Source of the DNA: DATFLS01 sp964413425
GTDB taxonomy: Bacteria; Fidelibacterota; JAANXI01
Direction of reading: 5' to 3'
Assembly (NCBI GenBank): GCA_964413425.1
Contig: CAYPST010000004.1
Span: 1-64,000, forward strand
DNA length: 64,000 nt
Below, one piece after another: positions 17,504 through 26,712 of the stretch. The notes under the pieces were generated by a model. That model saw only the letters and a program-made list of their open reading frames with translations, was not told the origin of the DNA and searched no databases. Position numbers and translations under genes: made by a program. Each line of letters begins with the position of its first letter. The first letter of the stretch is position 1.

Positions 17504-19228
17504 TTATTCATTGTGCACTGAGCGGCTTGCCGAATGTGTCTTCGGAGGGGAAACAGTTTGTAATCCGGTGGTAAGAAGAGCTTCCAACACCTGAGCCGTT
17601 TCAATTCGTACCCTCTCAGAGTGTGAATGCACGAAGAGCCAGGGAATATGCGCCGGGTGGAGATCCAATTTCCGCAGCCAGGCGGAGATATGTTTCATCG
17701 GGACAGCCGCTGTCATCGAGTAAACAAGCATTTCATCAAAGGAGCTGCGAGGAAAAGCATCGCTGTTTCCCTGGATGATTCCTTTTTTAAAGGCATTCCA
17801 CCGTTTATACAACTTTTCACCTTCCCTGGTTCGACGAATTATGAGCCGGGAGCCGCCGAGGAGAACTACACCCGACAGCATTGGCAGGACAGGCCAGAGT
17901 GAATTCGTCCGAACCAGCACTCCGATGCTTATAATGATCATGAGACCCTGGGCAATACCATTGATCCAGGCACCGGTTTTACTTTTTTTCTCCAGAAGTT
18001 CACGTGATTGGGCATCAGTTGTCACCTGGCGAGCCCAGGCGGGAAACCACCGTCTGACGGAAGTGCGTTGATCTGTGAGCTGATGCAGCAACACCTGCCC
18101 GTCCGACTGCCGTTCCTTCACATAGGATAACAACTCCTGCTCCCATTCTGTACAATCACTGTGAGCGTCCCTTCGGATACCGGAATTCAGTTGAATACTG
18201 AACCGCCAGAGATGGTTTCGTGCAGAGGGATTGTGTATCTGTTCACCCCTGATAACGAGATACCCTCTTCGTGCCAGATCCAGCAGGGTGGCCAAAAAGT
18301 GTCTGCCGGTAATCGCACCATGCTGAACGAGCCAGCCCACAATAGCCGGCCGCTCCCCGGACGGTGGGGAGTAGAGCATGTCCGGAACTGAGGTGTCCGG
18401 GCGGGTACGGCGTCCGTAGACATAGTACAATCCGCTCCAGACCATGATACCAAGCAGCACACTTAATATTGAAAATGCCAGACCGAGAGATTGCAGCCGG
18501 CTGTGTCGTTGATCCTGTTGACGCCACTGGCGGCGATAGGTATTTTCACGCTGCTGTATGGCGTCCGGAGTGAGATCCGGTGCTGTGATACCAGCATTCC
18601 GGAGTATCGTTCGGGGGAAGAGAGTTCTCACCTGCAGGGAAACGTTTTCCGGTACGTCCAGCCCGTGAATGCGCAGCTGATTGGGTGCCTTGTCCACGCG
18701 CGCCTGCAGTTGAGGAGGCCGCAGCCAGAGATATATTGAATCCCGGTGAACGGAGTCAGGCAGGGTGATCCGTATCTCAGCATCTTCCGTCTCCTGCTTC
18801 CATCGATCACCGATAAAATTCCAGAAAAATTCAGTCCATGTCGGTCCCGATGCCAGTGCCCCGTGTATTCGATAACGGAGCGTAAACGTTCTGGATTCGT
18901 CCGCCGCCTGAAAATACCATTTGATATTCAGTTCAGACGCATTTGCAGTGGTTTCATAGGTGTGCGCTCGATGGGTGTCGGAGTGCGTATACTCCTGCCG
19001 GCGATCCCGGACTGTGATATGGGAAATTTCCTCGAAATCACCGCGCGAGAGTGTATAATTAGCCCAGTGATAGTCGCCACGGAAAGCATAGGTGCGTTCT
19101 TCGGTGAATTGAACCGTCCCATCGGACCGGATATTCGCCTGAATAGTCACCTGAAGGATATTATAGTCCTTCCCCATCAGAATGGTGGAGAATCCCAGAA
19201 GGAAAATGAGCAGTGTGAAATATTTCAT
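17504..19228 (-). CDS. DUF2207-family membrane protein
   Basis: 574 residues. A signal peptide (1-19) is followed by an extracytoplasmic beta-rich domain with NILQVTIQANIRSDGTVQFTEE split over two strands, typical of DUF2207 N-termini. A membrane helix lies near residue 250 (LGLAFSILSVLLGIMVWSG), then a winged-helix-like part (VGWLVQHGAITGRHFLATLL, DLARRGYLVIRGEQI). Two more hydrophobic segments lie near 410-450. The function of DUF2207 proteins is unknown. Its stop lies 29 bp before the PEP/pyruvate-binding gene on the same strand, so the two are probably co-transcribed. Confidence 0.8.
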   Translation of the reverse strand: MKYFTLLIFLLGFSTILMGKDYNILQVTIQANIRSDGTVQFTEERTYAFRGDYHWANYTLSRGDFEEISHITVRDRRQEYTHSDTHRAHTYETTANASELNIKWYFQAADESRTFTLRYRIHGALASGPTWTEFFWNFIGDRWKQETEDAEIRITLPDSVHRDSIYLWLRPPQLQARVDKAPNQLRIHGLDVPENVSLQVRTLFPRTILRNAGITAPDLTPDAIQQRENTYRRQWRQQDQRHSRLQSLGLAFSILSVLLGIMVWSGLYYVYGRRTRPDTSVPDMLYSPPSGERPAIVGWLVQHGAITGRHFLATLLDLARRGYLVIRGEQIHNPSARNHLWRFSIQLNSGIRRDAHSDCTEWEQELLSYVKERQSDGQVLLHQLTDQRTSVRRWFPAWARQVTTDAQSRELLEKKSKTGAWINGIAQGLMIIISIGVLVRTNSLWPVLPMLSGVVLLGGSRLIIRRTREGEKLYKRWNAFKKGIIQGNSDAFPRSSFDEMLVYSMTAAVPMKHISAWLRKLDLHPAHIPWLFVHSHSERVRIETAQVLEALLTTGLQTVSPPKTHSASRSVHNE

Positions 19229-19891
19229 CTCTTCGGACGTCTCTCCTGCGGCAGCATTTCAATGAATCCGTTTTCTGAGAGCACCGGAATTTTCGGCTCT
19301 GTCCCTATTTCGATCCGTGATGATGTACTCGCGTCTGTTTAGTGCATGCAAATTATGGGGAAGACCAAATCAAAACAATATCTAATTCACGTTGTCGGGC
19401 AGATGAACTCTCGGATATCACATTGGCGCGAAATATAGGCATTCGTCACCGGTTTATCTATGGTATTGCTTGAATCGCGAAGTATTTACCTCTAATATTA
19501 CACACTGAATCGGGCGACCCGGTGGGATGAAGGGTCCGGGTGGTTGAATTTCGCTCCGGGAGCGTCGGATGCGGGGGCGAGTAGTGGATCCGCGAAAAAG
19601 CCCTTATTTTATTGGCATTGGGTCCCACACTTCCCGCCATCGGTGACAGACAAAGACAAGAAGACAAAAATGCAAAAACACAAAAACCCCCGATCCTCCC
19701 CCAGGGAAGAGCCACAGATTGACACAACCTGTCCCGAATGAATCGGGAAATCTGCACAGAAAAAACTCGTAGCATGGAGTCTGTGTTGTGGTGTGAGATG
19801 ACATCTTGCAGAGTCAAAGGTGAGCTGAGACAAAAAGACAAAAATTCAAGAATTCAAAAGAGAAGAGAATTCAAGAACTGAGGTCGGATAC
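19229..19891. other. 660-bp intergenic stretch with low-complexity and Family B fragments
   Basis: A Family B fragment lies at about 19713-19760 (CACAGATTGACACAACCTG, CCCGAATGAATCGGG, AAATCTGCACAG). Around 19640-19690 and 19830-19880 there are A-rich, AC/AAG-biased phrases. Open frames on both strands cross these repeats and look non-coding. Confidence 0.5.
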
Positions 19892-20530
19892 ATGAAACGA
19901 ATCGGCTATTGCACCAGTGTAATTATGTATTGTAGCCTGGTATTCTGGGTTGGATGCAGTACATCGGGACCACCGGGATTCGATGGAAAGCCGGTCATCA
20001 AACCGTTGAGCGAGTATCAGTCGTCTGTGGCCCGGGATGTGGCCCATCTGCTTTACCCGAGTTTTCAAGAAATACAGCAAGAAATCACTGTCCGCTATCC
20101 GGATCAGTCGATCAGGCTCATGCCGTATGGGTTGCAAGTTATACGGCTTGACGGGAAAAACTTACCTGAATCCGGACTCTATATCCGTATGGAACTGTTT
20201 ATTGCCGGGCGGTTGAATAAGAGCGCATCTTTCATGCAGCAAGCTCAGCAGGTGGGGACCAATTACATCCATCCCGTACTGGTGGCACTCAGCAGTGACT
20301 GGGAGAGAGTATTTTCCCCGGGCATTACGGGGAGTATAGTGATCTTCCACTGGAAGGCAACAACGATGAATCAATTGATGTGTATGTTCGACACTCAGGA
20401 CATCCGGAACTACTTGAATGCCAAAATGACCCTGCAAGAACTTATCGATAAGAATTGGGTGGAAGGAAAACAAGGAAGTGAGGATGTTGGCAGAATCGAG
20501 TTGAATGCGCTCGAAGTGGAACCCATTTAA
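19892..20530 (+). CDS. Putative lipoprotein, family not recognised
   Basis: 212 residues. The N-terminus is a lipoprotein signal with hydrophobic core and a lipobox ending in VGC (Cys22), so the mature protein should be lipid-anchored. The remainder is a mixed alpha/beta soluble domain without a motif I can name. Two repeats of short beta strands surround WKATTMNQLMCMFDTQDI. It stands alone, with repeats on both sides, and is followed after 220 bp by the LOG-family gene. Codon use and a clean frame support it as real. Confidence 0.65.
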   Translation: MKRIGYCTSVIMYCSLVFWVGCSTSGPPGFDGKPVIKPLSEYQSSVARDVAHLLYPSFQEIQQEITVRYPDQSIRLMPYGLQVIRLDGKNLPESGLYIRMELFIAGRLNKSASFMQQAQQVGTNYIHPVLVALSSDWERVFSPGITGSIVIFHWKATTMNQLMCMFDTQDIRNYLNAKMTLQELIDKNWVEGKQGSEDVGRIELNALEVEPI

Positions 20531-20638
20531 CCGGAGATGTACAGGTAGAAAAATTAAGAAAGCGGTATGAGGAAACGAGAGAAAAGAAGCCCCGGACCAC
20601 CCCTCACCTGATGCATAAGGACATAGGGGCCGGGCAGA

Positions 20639-20729
20639 ATCTGTGGTTATCCCCGTTAGAGACAGCCCCGACGCGTCGGGGTTTCTAATCGGGGCAGGCT
20701 GTGCGCTATTTTTTTATGAATTATTCAGG
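20639..20729 (+). repeat. Family B element, single-ended copy
   Basis: TCTGTGGTTATCCCCG, a nested CCCCGACGCGTCGGGG hairpin, GGGGCAGGCTGTGCGCTATT and TATGAATTATTCAGG form one end of Family B. It ends 24 bp before the TTG start of the LOG-family gene and may therefore lie in its leader. Confidence 0.65.
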
Positions 20730-20753
20730 CTAGAAAGTTGAAAGGATAAAACA

Positions 20754-21467
20754 TTGAATCAGAAAGATATTCGATTACCAAAGCACCTGGAATCACTCTA
20801 CGAAGATCCCTGGCGAATTTTCAGGATTATGGCGGAGTTTGTGGATGGATTTGACACCCTGTCCCAAATCGAAAAGGCGGTTGTCTTCTGGGGATCCGCC
20901 CGAACGCCCCGGGATCACTCCGATTATGAGATGACCGCCCGTATGGCCAAAAAGCTGGCCAATCATGGGTTTGCGATTATCACCGGGGGCGGCCCCGGTT
21001 CCATGGAAGCAGCCAATAAAGGCGCCAGAGAAGCAGATGGCCTTTCCATCGGCTTGAATATTGAACTGCCGCATGAGCAGAAATCGAACGAGTACATCGA
21101 AGTGGGACTGGATTTCCGGTATTTCTTTGTGCGGAAAGTGATGTTTGTGAAGTATGCCACAGCCTTTGTCCTGGTTCCCGGTGGCTTCGGAACCATGGAT
21201 GAGTTCTCCGAAGTTATCACGCTGATCCAGACCAAGAAAATCAAACCGATTCCGGTGGTGCTCATGGATTCGGATTACTGGGCCGGTTTAATCAGATGGA
21301 TGCAGGCACGGATGGTGCGCGAGGGAAAAATCAGCAAGTCGGATATGGAACTGTTCTATATCAGTGACGACGAAGACGAAGCCATCCAATATATTCTGGA
21401 TTGGTATGAAAACAATAATGAGTCCACCAAAGCAACCACAGCCTATCCCGATGAATCGGGAAATTGA
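20754..21467 (+). CDS. LOG-family (TIGR00730-type) protein, C-terminus extended by a repeat
   Basis: 237 residues. It carries the LOG nucleotide-binding pattern GGGPGSMEA (78-86) and the PGGFGTMDE motif (142-150), typical of cytokinin-riboside 5'-monophosphate phosphoribohydrolases. These split a nucleoside monophosphate into base and ribose 5-phosphate, and the in vivo substrate in bacteria is usually unknown. The start is TTG with AAAGGA seven bases upstream. The last residues, about AYPDESGN, are encoded by a Family B fragment (CCCGATGAATCGGG followed by AAATTGACACAGCCTG), so the natural end of the protein was probably a little earlier. Confidence 0.85.
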   Translation: MNQKDIRLPKHLESLYEDPWRIFRIMAEFVDGFDTLSQIEKAVVFWGSARTPRDHSDYEMTARMAKKLANHGFAIITGGGPGSMEAANKGAREADGLSIGLNIELPHEQKSNEYIEVGLDFRYFFVRKVMFVKYATAFVLVPGGFGTMDEFSEVITLIQTKKIKPIPVVLMDSDYWAGLIRWMQARMVREGKISKSDMELFYISDDEDEAIQYILDWYENNNESTKATTAYPDESGN

Positions 21468-21500
21468 CACAGCCTGCCCCGGTGTGCCGGGGAATTATCA
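21447..21500 (-). repeat. Family B fragment at the 3' end of the LOG-family gene
   Basis: CCCGATGAATCGGG, then ACACAGCCTGCCCCGG and TGTGCCGGGGA. It supplies the terminal codons and the TGA of the preceding gene. Confidence 0.55.
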
Positions 21501-21525
21501 CAAATCAATTTAATTATGATTTAAT

Positions 21526-21725
21526 GAGTCTATTTAGAAAACGCCTCGCCCCGAAGAAAACGCCTCGCCCGAGGGATGCCTTCGGCAAAGAGATCCCTCC
21601 GGGACAAAGAAACTATACAATATATCCGTCCAAATAGCGTCATACATTGTGCGTATATCTTCTCTCCATACTAAACCTACGCCAGGTTCACCACCTTGTA
21701 TCAGACGCATGTTTTCTCAACACTC
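21526..21725 (+). repeat. Family A MITE-like element (complete, 200 bp)
   Basis: Starts GAGTCTATTTAGAAAACGC and ends GCATGTTTTCTCAACACTC. The interior has a GATGCCTTCGGC / GATCCCTCCGGGAC hairpin segment, then the core ATACAATATATCCGTCCAAA followed by TAGCGTCATACATTGTGCG, and a CGCCAGGTTCACCACCTTG block. This is the best-preserved plus-oriented copy. Confidence 0.8.
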
Positions 21726-22046
21726 TCGATTTAATATAATCTCGGATATCATGAGCAGACCAGCAGTTGACTTTACTACAAGAGAGCAAGCTCAATCGTA
21801 CCACCCATTTCAGAAGTGATTCGCACAATCGGGGGACGGAGTTTTTCCTCAGAGAAATTCAAACAGAAGAGTTCTCATTCATAGGAGCCTCACACATTCT
21901 TTCTTCTGAGTGAATTTATGAGAATTTTCGGGGATCCCACAAGTTCCGGGCGTTCCCCGGCGATGAATGCTCCGTACGGCGATATAATCAACTCTGGTAT
22001 AACAATTGCAAAACATAGCCAGAGAACCACTATCCGAGAGGGGATT

Positions 22047-22271
22047 ATGAATCCGAATCATTCCGAGGCGGGAGATCAGATCTGCTGTCCGTTCCTGGAC
22101 CAGGCGTGTCTCCGGGGCAATGAACAGGCAGGCGAGTGCAACGGGCGGGTACACGCAGATTTTAATCCGCTTCAAAATTATCGGGACTTTATGATCTTAT
22201 GTTGTGCAAACGAGAGGCGCCAGGCGAAAGACAAACCAAAGAATACGGGGCAGCATCAATTCAGAGCATGA
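22047..22271 (+). CDS. Small Cys-rich protein
   Basis: 74 residues beginning MNPNHSEAGDQICCPFLDQA. The start ATG has GAGAGGGG a few bases upstream. Six cysteines are grouped as CC, C and C in the first third and CC (ILCC) later. A CPFL....CL start resembles small zinc- or cluster-binding mini-proteins in which four Cys hold a metal. The tail is basic and polar. I do not recognise a named family. The frame is open further 5' (21918), but only this start has a ribosome binding site. Confidence 0.5.
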   Translation: MNPNHSEAGDQICCPFLDQACLRGNEQAGECNGRVHADFNPLQNYRDFMILCCANERRQAKDKPKNTGQHQFRA

Positions 22272-22321
22272 ATCTGTGGTGGCAGTTTGAATATTTCCCC
22301 ACCATGCCCGAAAAATCATGG

Positions 22322-23095
22322 TCATGAAAACAAGGATTGCATTTGCCGGGCATTGAGTGGTGCCTGCCCGTGATAACAGTTATTGAAAAATATATAGAGT
22401 TTTGAGACCCGGGTGCGCATCTGTTCCAGCCGATCCACCCATTCCTGCAATTCATTGGTAGTGTAAGAGTAATCGTAGCGGTCTCCCTTCTCGGAATTCC
22501 ACCAGGTTTCGGAATTCCTTCCATGGAAGCGGACGTATCCGGTTTCTGTCGTCACGATGGATTGCGGAGGGAGCAATCCCTTCAACGGGGGTTCGTCCAC
22601 GCATACATATCCCAGCTGGTTCCGTTGCAGCAACTGATAGACGGGCTTTTTCAGCCATGAATGATGCCGGAATTCCACAAAGATAGGCTCATCCGGCAGC
22701 GCGGAGCGCAGCGAATGGAGGAGATTTCGATTGGATTCATTATTTTTAAACGCGTACGGAAATTGGCCAAGAAACCCGGCGAATTTTTGTGTATCCTTCA
22801 AGGGTTTCACAGCGTCATTCAGATCCCGTGCGGCCTGCAGAGGATTCTCTCCGGCATGGGTTGTCAGGCGGTTCAATTTCACGGTAAACTGAAAGTCATC
22901 CGGAGTGTTCTCCGCCCACTGTTCAAATATCTTGTGAGGGGGAATATGATAATAGGTGGTGTTGACTTCAGCACAATGGAAATATTTCGTGTAATAGGTA
23001 ATCAGTTCATCGTTAGGAATTTTCTCAGGGTAGAACACTCCTTTCCACTCCCGAAAGCTCCAGCCGGAAGTACCGATGAATATTTGCGCACTCAT
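22322..23095 (-). CDS. DUF72-family (YecE-like) protein
   Basis: 257 residues. The family opening is IGTSGWSFREWKGVFYPEKI, followed by VNTTYYHIP, then FTVKLNRLTTH, a VEFRHHSW block and VRFHGRN. The C-terminal FFNNCYHGQAPLNA is also diagnostic. The fold is a TIM-barrel related to xylose isomerase-like enzymes. The biochemical function is not established. It lies 89 bp downstream of the glycosyltransferase gene on the same strand and may be the last gene of that transcript. Confidence 0.9.
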   Translation of the reverse strand: MSAQIFIGTSGWSFREWKGVFYPEKIPNDELITYYTKYFHCAEVNTTYYHIPPHKIFEQWAENTPDDFQFTVKLNRLTTHAGENPLQAARDLNDAVKPLKDTQKFAGFLGQFPYAFKNNESNRNLLHSLRSALPDEPIFVEFRHHSWLKKPVYQLLQRNQLGYVCVDEPPLKGLLPPQSIVTTETGYVRFHGRNSETWWNSEKGDRYDYSYTTNELQEWVDRLEQMRTRVSKLYIFFNNCYHGQAPLNARQMQSLFS

Positions 23096-23184
23096 GCCAA
23101 TAAATCAGCAGTCAACAATTTGGTGAATATTCCCAACGATTCCGGAAATTCCCCTCCACGTGGCATGCAAAGCGATGAGATGGC

Positions 23185-24324
23185 TTATTGTCCAATCGTT
23201 TGGCGCCAGTGATGCACCCGGGAATAAAATTGTCGCAGTGTTGATTTCATGTGCTCCCAGCGCCATTCCTTTTGCACCAGCGCTTTTCCTCGTCCTCCCA
23301 TCAATGTCCGTTCCTGCTGATGATTATATAAGAAACTCAGGGCCTCGGCAATGGAATACGGTGTACTTTCCTCCAGGACAACGCCTGTTTTGGGAGAATG
23401 AATGAACTGGTAAGCCGAGGGAAAATGCCCGGCCACCACCGGAATCCCCATCGCCATGTATTCAAAAATATTCGACTGAACGGTTTTCCGGAAAAAAGGA
23501 CGCGGGAGCAGTGCGCTGATCCCTACAGATGCGGACACCATGGTTTCGGCGACCCCGGCGTCCTCACCGGAGGATTCCAGGGTTACGGCATGCGATAGGC
23601 TGAAATATTTAATGGTATACCGCAGCATGTGCTCAAACTCCGGTGGTACGATGTCTCCGATGATATGAAGCCGGCCATGCTGTTCTCTGCGATAAAAGTG
23701 GTAGAATGCCTGAATCAGATACAGCAAACCATGTGGTTCGCTGATGGGGCCCTTATAGATGATGGTAAAATCACGGGCATCATGAGAATTGGTCTGCGGA
23801 AAAAATTCGAGCCTCGGAAAATCATACAAAATAGTTGAAAAACGGGCGGAGTGATGCATACTCTCATACAGGGAAAAGGAGGGGAAAATCAATCCGTCAA
23901 CGGCCGTAAGCGCGGTGCGTTCACCAATTCCCAGCAGAAAAGCTCGGACGTTTTGAGCGAAGGTGGTGTCATCCGAGAATGTGCGCATAAATTCCGGATG
24001 AGGCGCATGCATGTCATACAGGAGCGCTGCTTCAGTGCGTTTCCGCAAAGTGTGGGAGAGAAGCAGTAACTCAGGATTATGAAGGTGATAGATGTCTGCC
24101 CGCAGATTTGCCGCGAGATCGCCAAGGTAAGAGAGGCGATCCCGTAACTTGAACCCGGACGGGTACGACAGCACCTCAATTTCCGGGTAGGTCCTATCAG
24201 GGCTGGGGCCACCCCGGGAGATCACAGTAATTTTATCCGCCCAGTCGAGGATACTCCAGCATTCTTTGTGGTAGATGCGATCTTCATAAGCAGAATGTTC
24301 AGTGCTGATATGACACACATGCAT
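23185..24324 (-). CDS. Glycosyltransferase, GT4-like
   Basis: 379 residues starting MHVCHISTEHSAYEDR. The GT-B pattern is visible: an N-terminal Rossmann half with DIYHLHNPELLLLS, and a C-terminal donor-binding half with IIYKGPISEPHGLLYLI, HIIGD and the acidic/glycine loop FEYMAMGIPVVAGHFP. A GT-B enzyme that would add sugars to a lipid-linked glycan is the natural partner of the flippase gene 5 bp upstream. A longer open frame reaches 24882 but runs antisense-free through the flippase in another frame; the ATG at 24324 fits the start of the GT fold. Donor and acceptor are unknown. Confidence 0.8.
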   Translation of the reverse strand: MHVCHISTEHSAYEDRIYHKECWSILDWADKITVISRGGPSPDRTYPEIEVLSYPSGFKLRDRLSYLGDLAANLRADIYHLHNPELLLLSHTLRKRTEAALLYDMHAPHPEFMRTFSDDTTFAQNVRAFLLGIGERTALTAVDGLIFPSFSLYESMHHSARFSTILYDFPRLEFFPQTNSHDARDFTIIYKGPISEPHGLLYLIQAFYHFYRREQHGRLHIIGDIVPPEFEHMLRYTIKYFSLSHAVTLESSGEDAGVAETMVSASVGISALLPRPFFRKTVQSNIFEYMAMGIPVVAGHFPSAYQFIHSPKTGVVLEESTPYSIAEALSFLYNHQQERTLMGGRGKALVQKEWRWEHMKSTLRQFYSRVHHWRQTIGQ

Positions 24325-24329
24325 TCTCG

Positions 24330-25787
24330 TTACTCCCGTGTTCGCATTCGTAAACGTCTTGCAAGATTTCGCAATTCCCGGACCCGGATAGCTCCCATCA
24401 TAAAAGGTAATATAATATACGACAGGATCAGGCCGAATCGTAGCCAAATACCAGGCTGGAGGAGGTAATACAGGCCGATGATCCCGGTGGTAACAGCAAT
24501 CGTAATGGACACCTTGCCCCATTGGTACGGGGTAGGATACAGTGATTGATGGGTGAAATAAAGAGCGGCCGCCATGATCAGATAACCCAGCAAGGTAGCC
24601 AGGGCTGCCCCGTAAATACCAAGTACGGGGATGAGAAGCAGGTTCCCTCCAATATTGGCGACAGCGCCCACACTGGTGAAGAGTGCCAGTGTCCCGGAGC
24701 GTTTTTTCAGATAAATTCCCGGCAGGAAATTCACATAAGCGCCGTATGCAATATAGGCTGCAAAGATGATGGGCACCATGTGTACGGCACTCTGGAATTC
24801 TTCCCCGATTAACGGGACCCCGAATACCGGAATATGCACAATATACTCCAGCAGGATAGTGAGCACCACGAACATCCCGCACATGATAAACATAAAAGAG
24901 GTAAAGATTCGAGAAAATATTTTGGGGCCGTCTTCCTGCCGGCCGACTTTCATAAAAAACGGCTGCCAGGCAAAATTGAAGGCCGCTACCACCAGCATCA
25001 TAAATATTCCTAATTTATATCCGGCGCCATAGAGACCGACGGTCGCCATATCAGTCATTTCCTTTAATATCGGACGATCGATCAATTCCATCACCATAGC
25101 AGAAAATTGCACCACAATGAGAGGAATGCCAAACCCCAGCATTTCTTTCCAGCGATTCCAGGAGAAGCGCGGCCGGAGATCATCGGACATGGCCGGGAGC
25201 AAGCACAGAATCAGGCTGCCGCTGGCAATCAAATTCGCGAGAAATGCTCCTGCGACTCCCATGGATAAATACCCGATGAAATAAATATTTAATCCCAGGG
25301 TGATCACCACATTTACCAGATTCACCCCGGAGAAATAGACTGGCCTTTCATGCATTCGAAGCAGGGTTTTCGGCAGAATGGTCAACGTGTCAAATATAAT
25401 GATCCCGGTGAGCAGGAGCACCAGAAGGGTCTTTTGCTCATCATCAAAAAGCAGATGAGCAATGGAGGTGTCCAAAAAAAGGATGAGTATACTGAGAACT
25501 CCGGATACCACAAGAAGAGACCAGAAGAGGGTGCTGAATACAGCACGATTAGATCCCCGGGAGTTTTCGGTGTCGTAATACCGTATGAGAGCGGAATCGC
25601 TCCCGTATTTATAGATGATCTTTACGATTCCGGCGAAGACCAGCCCCAGGGTAATCAGGCCGTATTCTTCCTTCGTGAGTACATTCGTATAAAAGGGAAG
25701 CAGCAGGAAGGTAACCAGCCTGGCTGCGATATACCCAATCCCGTAGATCACTGTGTCAGAAAATAATTGCCGGAGCTGAGAAATCAT
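24330..25787 (-). CDS. Polysaccharide flippase (Wzx/MATE-like)
   Basis: 485 residues and about 13-14 hydrophobic helices along the whole length, the expected size for an oligosaccharide-lipid flippase of the MOP superfamily. The N-terminus has YTNVLTKEEYGLITLGLVF, a typical Wzx segment, and PFFMKVG lies after helix 8. It would move lipid-linked glycan from the cytoplasmic to the periplasmic leaflet. The downstream glycosyltransferase (5-bp gap) and possibly the DUF72 gene share the transcript. No polymerase or ligase gene is near, so this is not a full capsule or O-antigen locus. Confidence 0.88.
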   Translation of the reverse strand: MISQLRQLFSDTVIYGIGYIAARLVTFLLLPFYTNVLTKEEYGLITLGLVFAGIVKIIYKYGSDSALIRYYDTENSRGSNRAVFSTLFWSLLVVSGVLSILILFLDTSIAHLLFDDEQKTLLVLLLTGIIIFDTLTILPKTLLRMHERPVYFSGVNLVNVVITLGLNIYFIGYLSMGVAGAFLANLIASGSLILCLLPAMSDDLRPRFSWNRWKEMLGFGIPLIVVQFSAMVMELIDRPILKEMTDMATVGLYGAGYKLGIFMMLVVAAFNFAWQPFFMKVGRQEDGPKIFSRIFTSFMFIMCGMFVVLTILLEYIVHIPVFGVPLIGEEFQSAVHMVPIIFAAYIAYGAYVNFLPGIYLKKRSGTLALFTSVGAVANIGGNLLLIPVLGIYGAALATLLGYLIMAAALYFTHQSLYPTPYQWGKVSITIAVTTGIIGLYYLLQPGIWLRFGLILSYIILPFMMGAIRVRELRNLARRLRMRTRE

Positions 25788-25881
25788 GAGCCCGCTTTCA
25801 GACTATTGCGCAATAAATAATTTGCATTGTAATTAAAAAACCAGTGATTCGCAATATATGGTTTATTAAATTCTTTAGTTT

Positions 25882-26080
25882 GAATCTGTTTAGAAAACGC
25901 CTTGCCCCGAAGGGATGCTCCGGAGTCCCACAAGGGATCCCGTTGGGGGAGTCTCTTCGAGGCCTTTGGCAAAGAGATCCCGTGACGACGGGACAAAGAC
26001 AATTGAACAGATATCTGCCACTATACCGTCATACATTTGACGTCTATCTCATATGCATAATAACCAGGAAGTCAGGCTCC
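25882..26080 (+). repeat. Family A MITE-like element, second sub-family, right end unclear
   Basis: Starts GAATCTGTTTAGAAAACGCC. The interior has several GGGATCCC-type arms, ACAAAGACAATTGAAC, and an ATACCGTCATACATTTGACG block shared with the copy at 564. The right end fades into a Family B fragment (GTGTATCTGTGTGCTATTCT, 26090-26165) with no clear terminus. Confidence 0.6.
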
Positions 26081-26089
26081 CTGGTTCCG

Positions 26090-26165
26090 CGTGTATCTGT
26101 GTGCTATTCTTGTCGGGTTTATCCCAAAGATCCCTGCGGGATGAATAATTCGGGATAGTTATTCA
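26090..26165 (+). repeat. Family B fragment
   Basis: CTGTGTGCTATTCTTGTCGGG followed by a CCCTGCGGG hairpin and ATGAATAATTCGGG. It abuts the Family A copy just upstream of the response regulator gene, the same A-B arrangement as at 14158-14405. Confidence 0.5.
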
Positions 26166-26268
26166 CCTGATTCAGTGTGAATATCCGAAAGCATGAATGT
26201 TTGTCTTCTTTTCAGAGGGAATTCGCTCCGAAAATCAGCACACCCGATTAAAAGAGAGTACTCGAGGC

Positions 26269-26670
26269 ATGACCACCAGGCGCTGCACTATATTGTTTGT
26301 GGAGGATAACACTGCTTTTCGTCAGTGGATAATTCACAAATACTTATCCCGGTGCCGGGTCGTCGAATTATCCGGCGCCGACCGTTTCACAGAAGTCTTG
26401 CACTCGGAGCGGTTCCACTGTATCCTTATGGATTATGAGTTGCCGGGGGGCACGGGAGACAACCTGATAACCAGTGCCCGATCTTCTGGTTATCCGGGCG
26501 GGATTGTCGGAATCTCTTCTTCGGAATATCTGAATCGCAAACTCGTGCAGGCCGGTGCCGATGCAGCGGTGGAGAAACGACAGTCTTATATGGTACCCCA
26601 GGTGATTCGTCAGGCATTATCAATCGCCGAAGCACGCATTGGACACCGGGAGTGTGAGTATACCGAGTGA
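26269..26670 (+). CDS. Single-domain response regulator (CheY-like)
   Basis: 133 residues from the preferred ATG, all of it one receiver domain. The acidic pocket is E12-D13 (FVEDN), the phospho-acceptor is Asp55 (ILMDYELPGG), the switch Ser/Thr is in GISSS (82-85) and the Lys is K103 (VEKRQ). There is no output domain, so it would act by protein contact or as a phosphorelay intermediate. No histidine kinase is adjacent. The frame is open to an upstream ATG at 26197, but the receiver begins immediately after the chosen Met. It stands alone between repeats and a convergent M24 gene. Confidence 0.82.
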   Translation: MTTRRCTILFVEDNTAFRQWIIHKYLSRCRVVELSGADRFTEVLHSERFHCILMDYELPGGTGDNLITSARSSGYPGGIVGISSSEYLNRKLVQAGADAAVEKRQSYMVPQVIRQALSIAEARIGHRECEYTE

Positions 26671-26712
26671 TGGGAGGAGTGGTGGAAGAAACAAATAAGC
26701 CGCCGGGACGTG

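Noticed and set aside
19458..19841. 127-codon minus-strand frame in the spacer before the lipoprotein
   Set aside because: It crosses a Family B fragment and A-rich filler; the reading is Cys/Ser-rich shadow sequence.
24325..24882. 5' extension of the GT gene to 24882
   Set aside because: It lies inside the flippase gene in another frame and has no similarity to a GT N-terminus; MHVCHIS at 24324 begins the fold.
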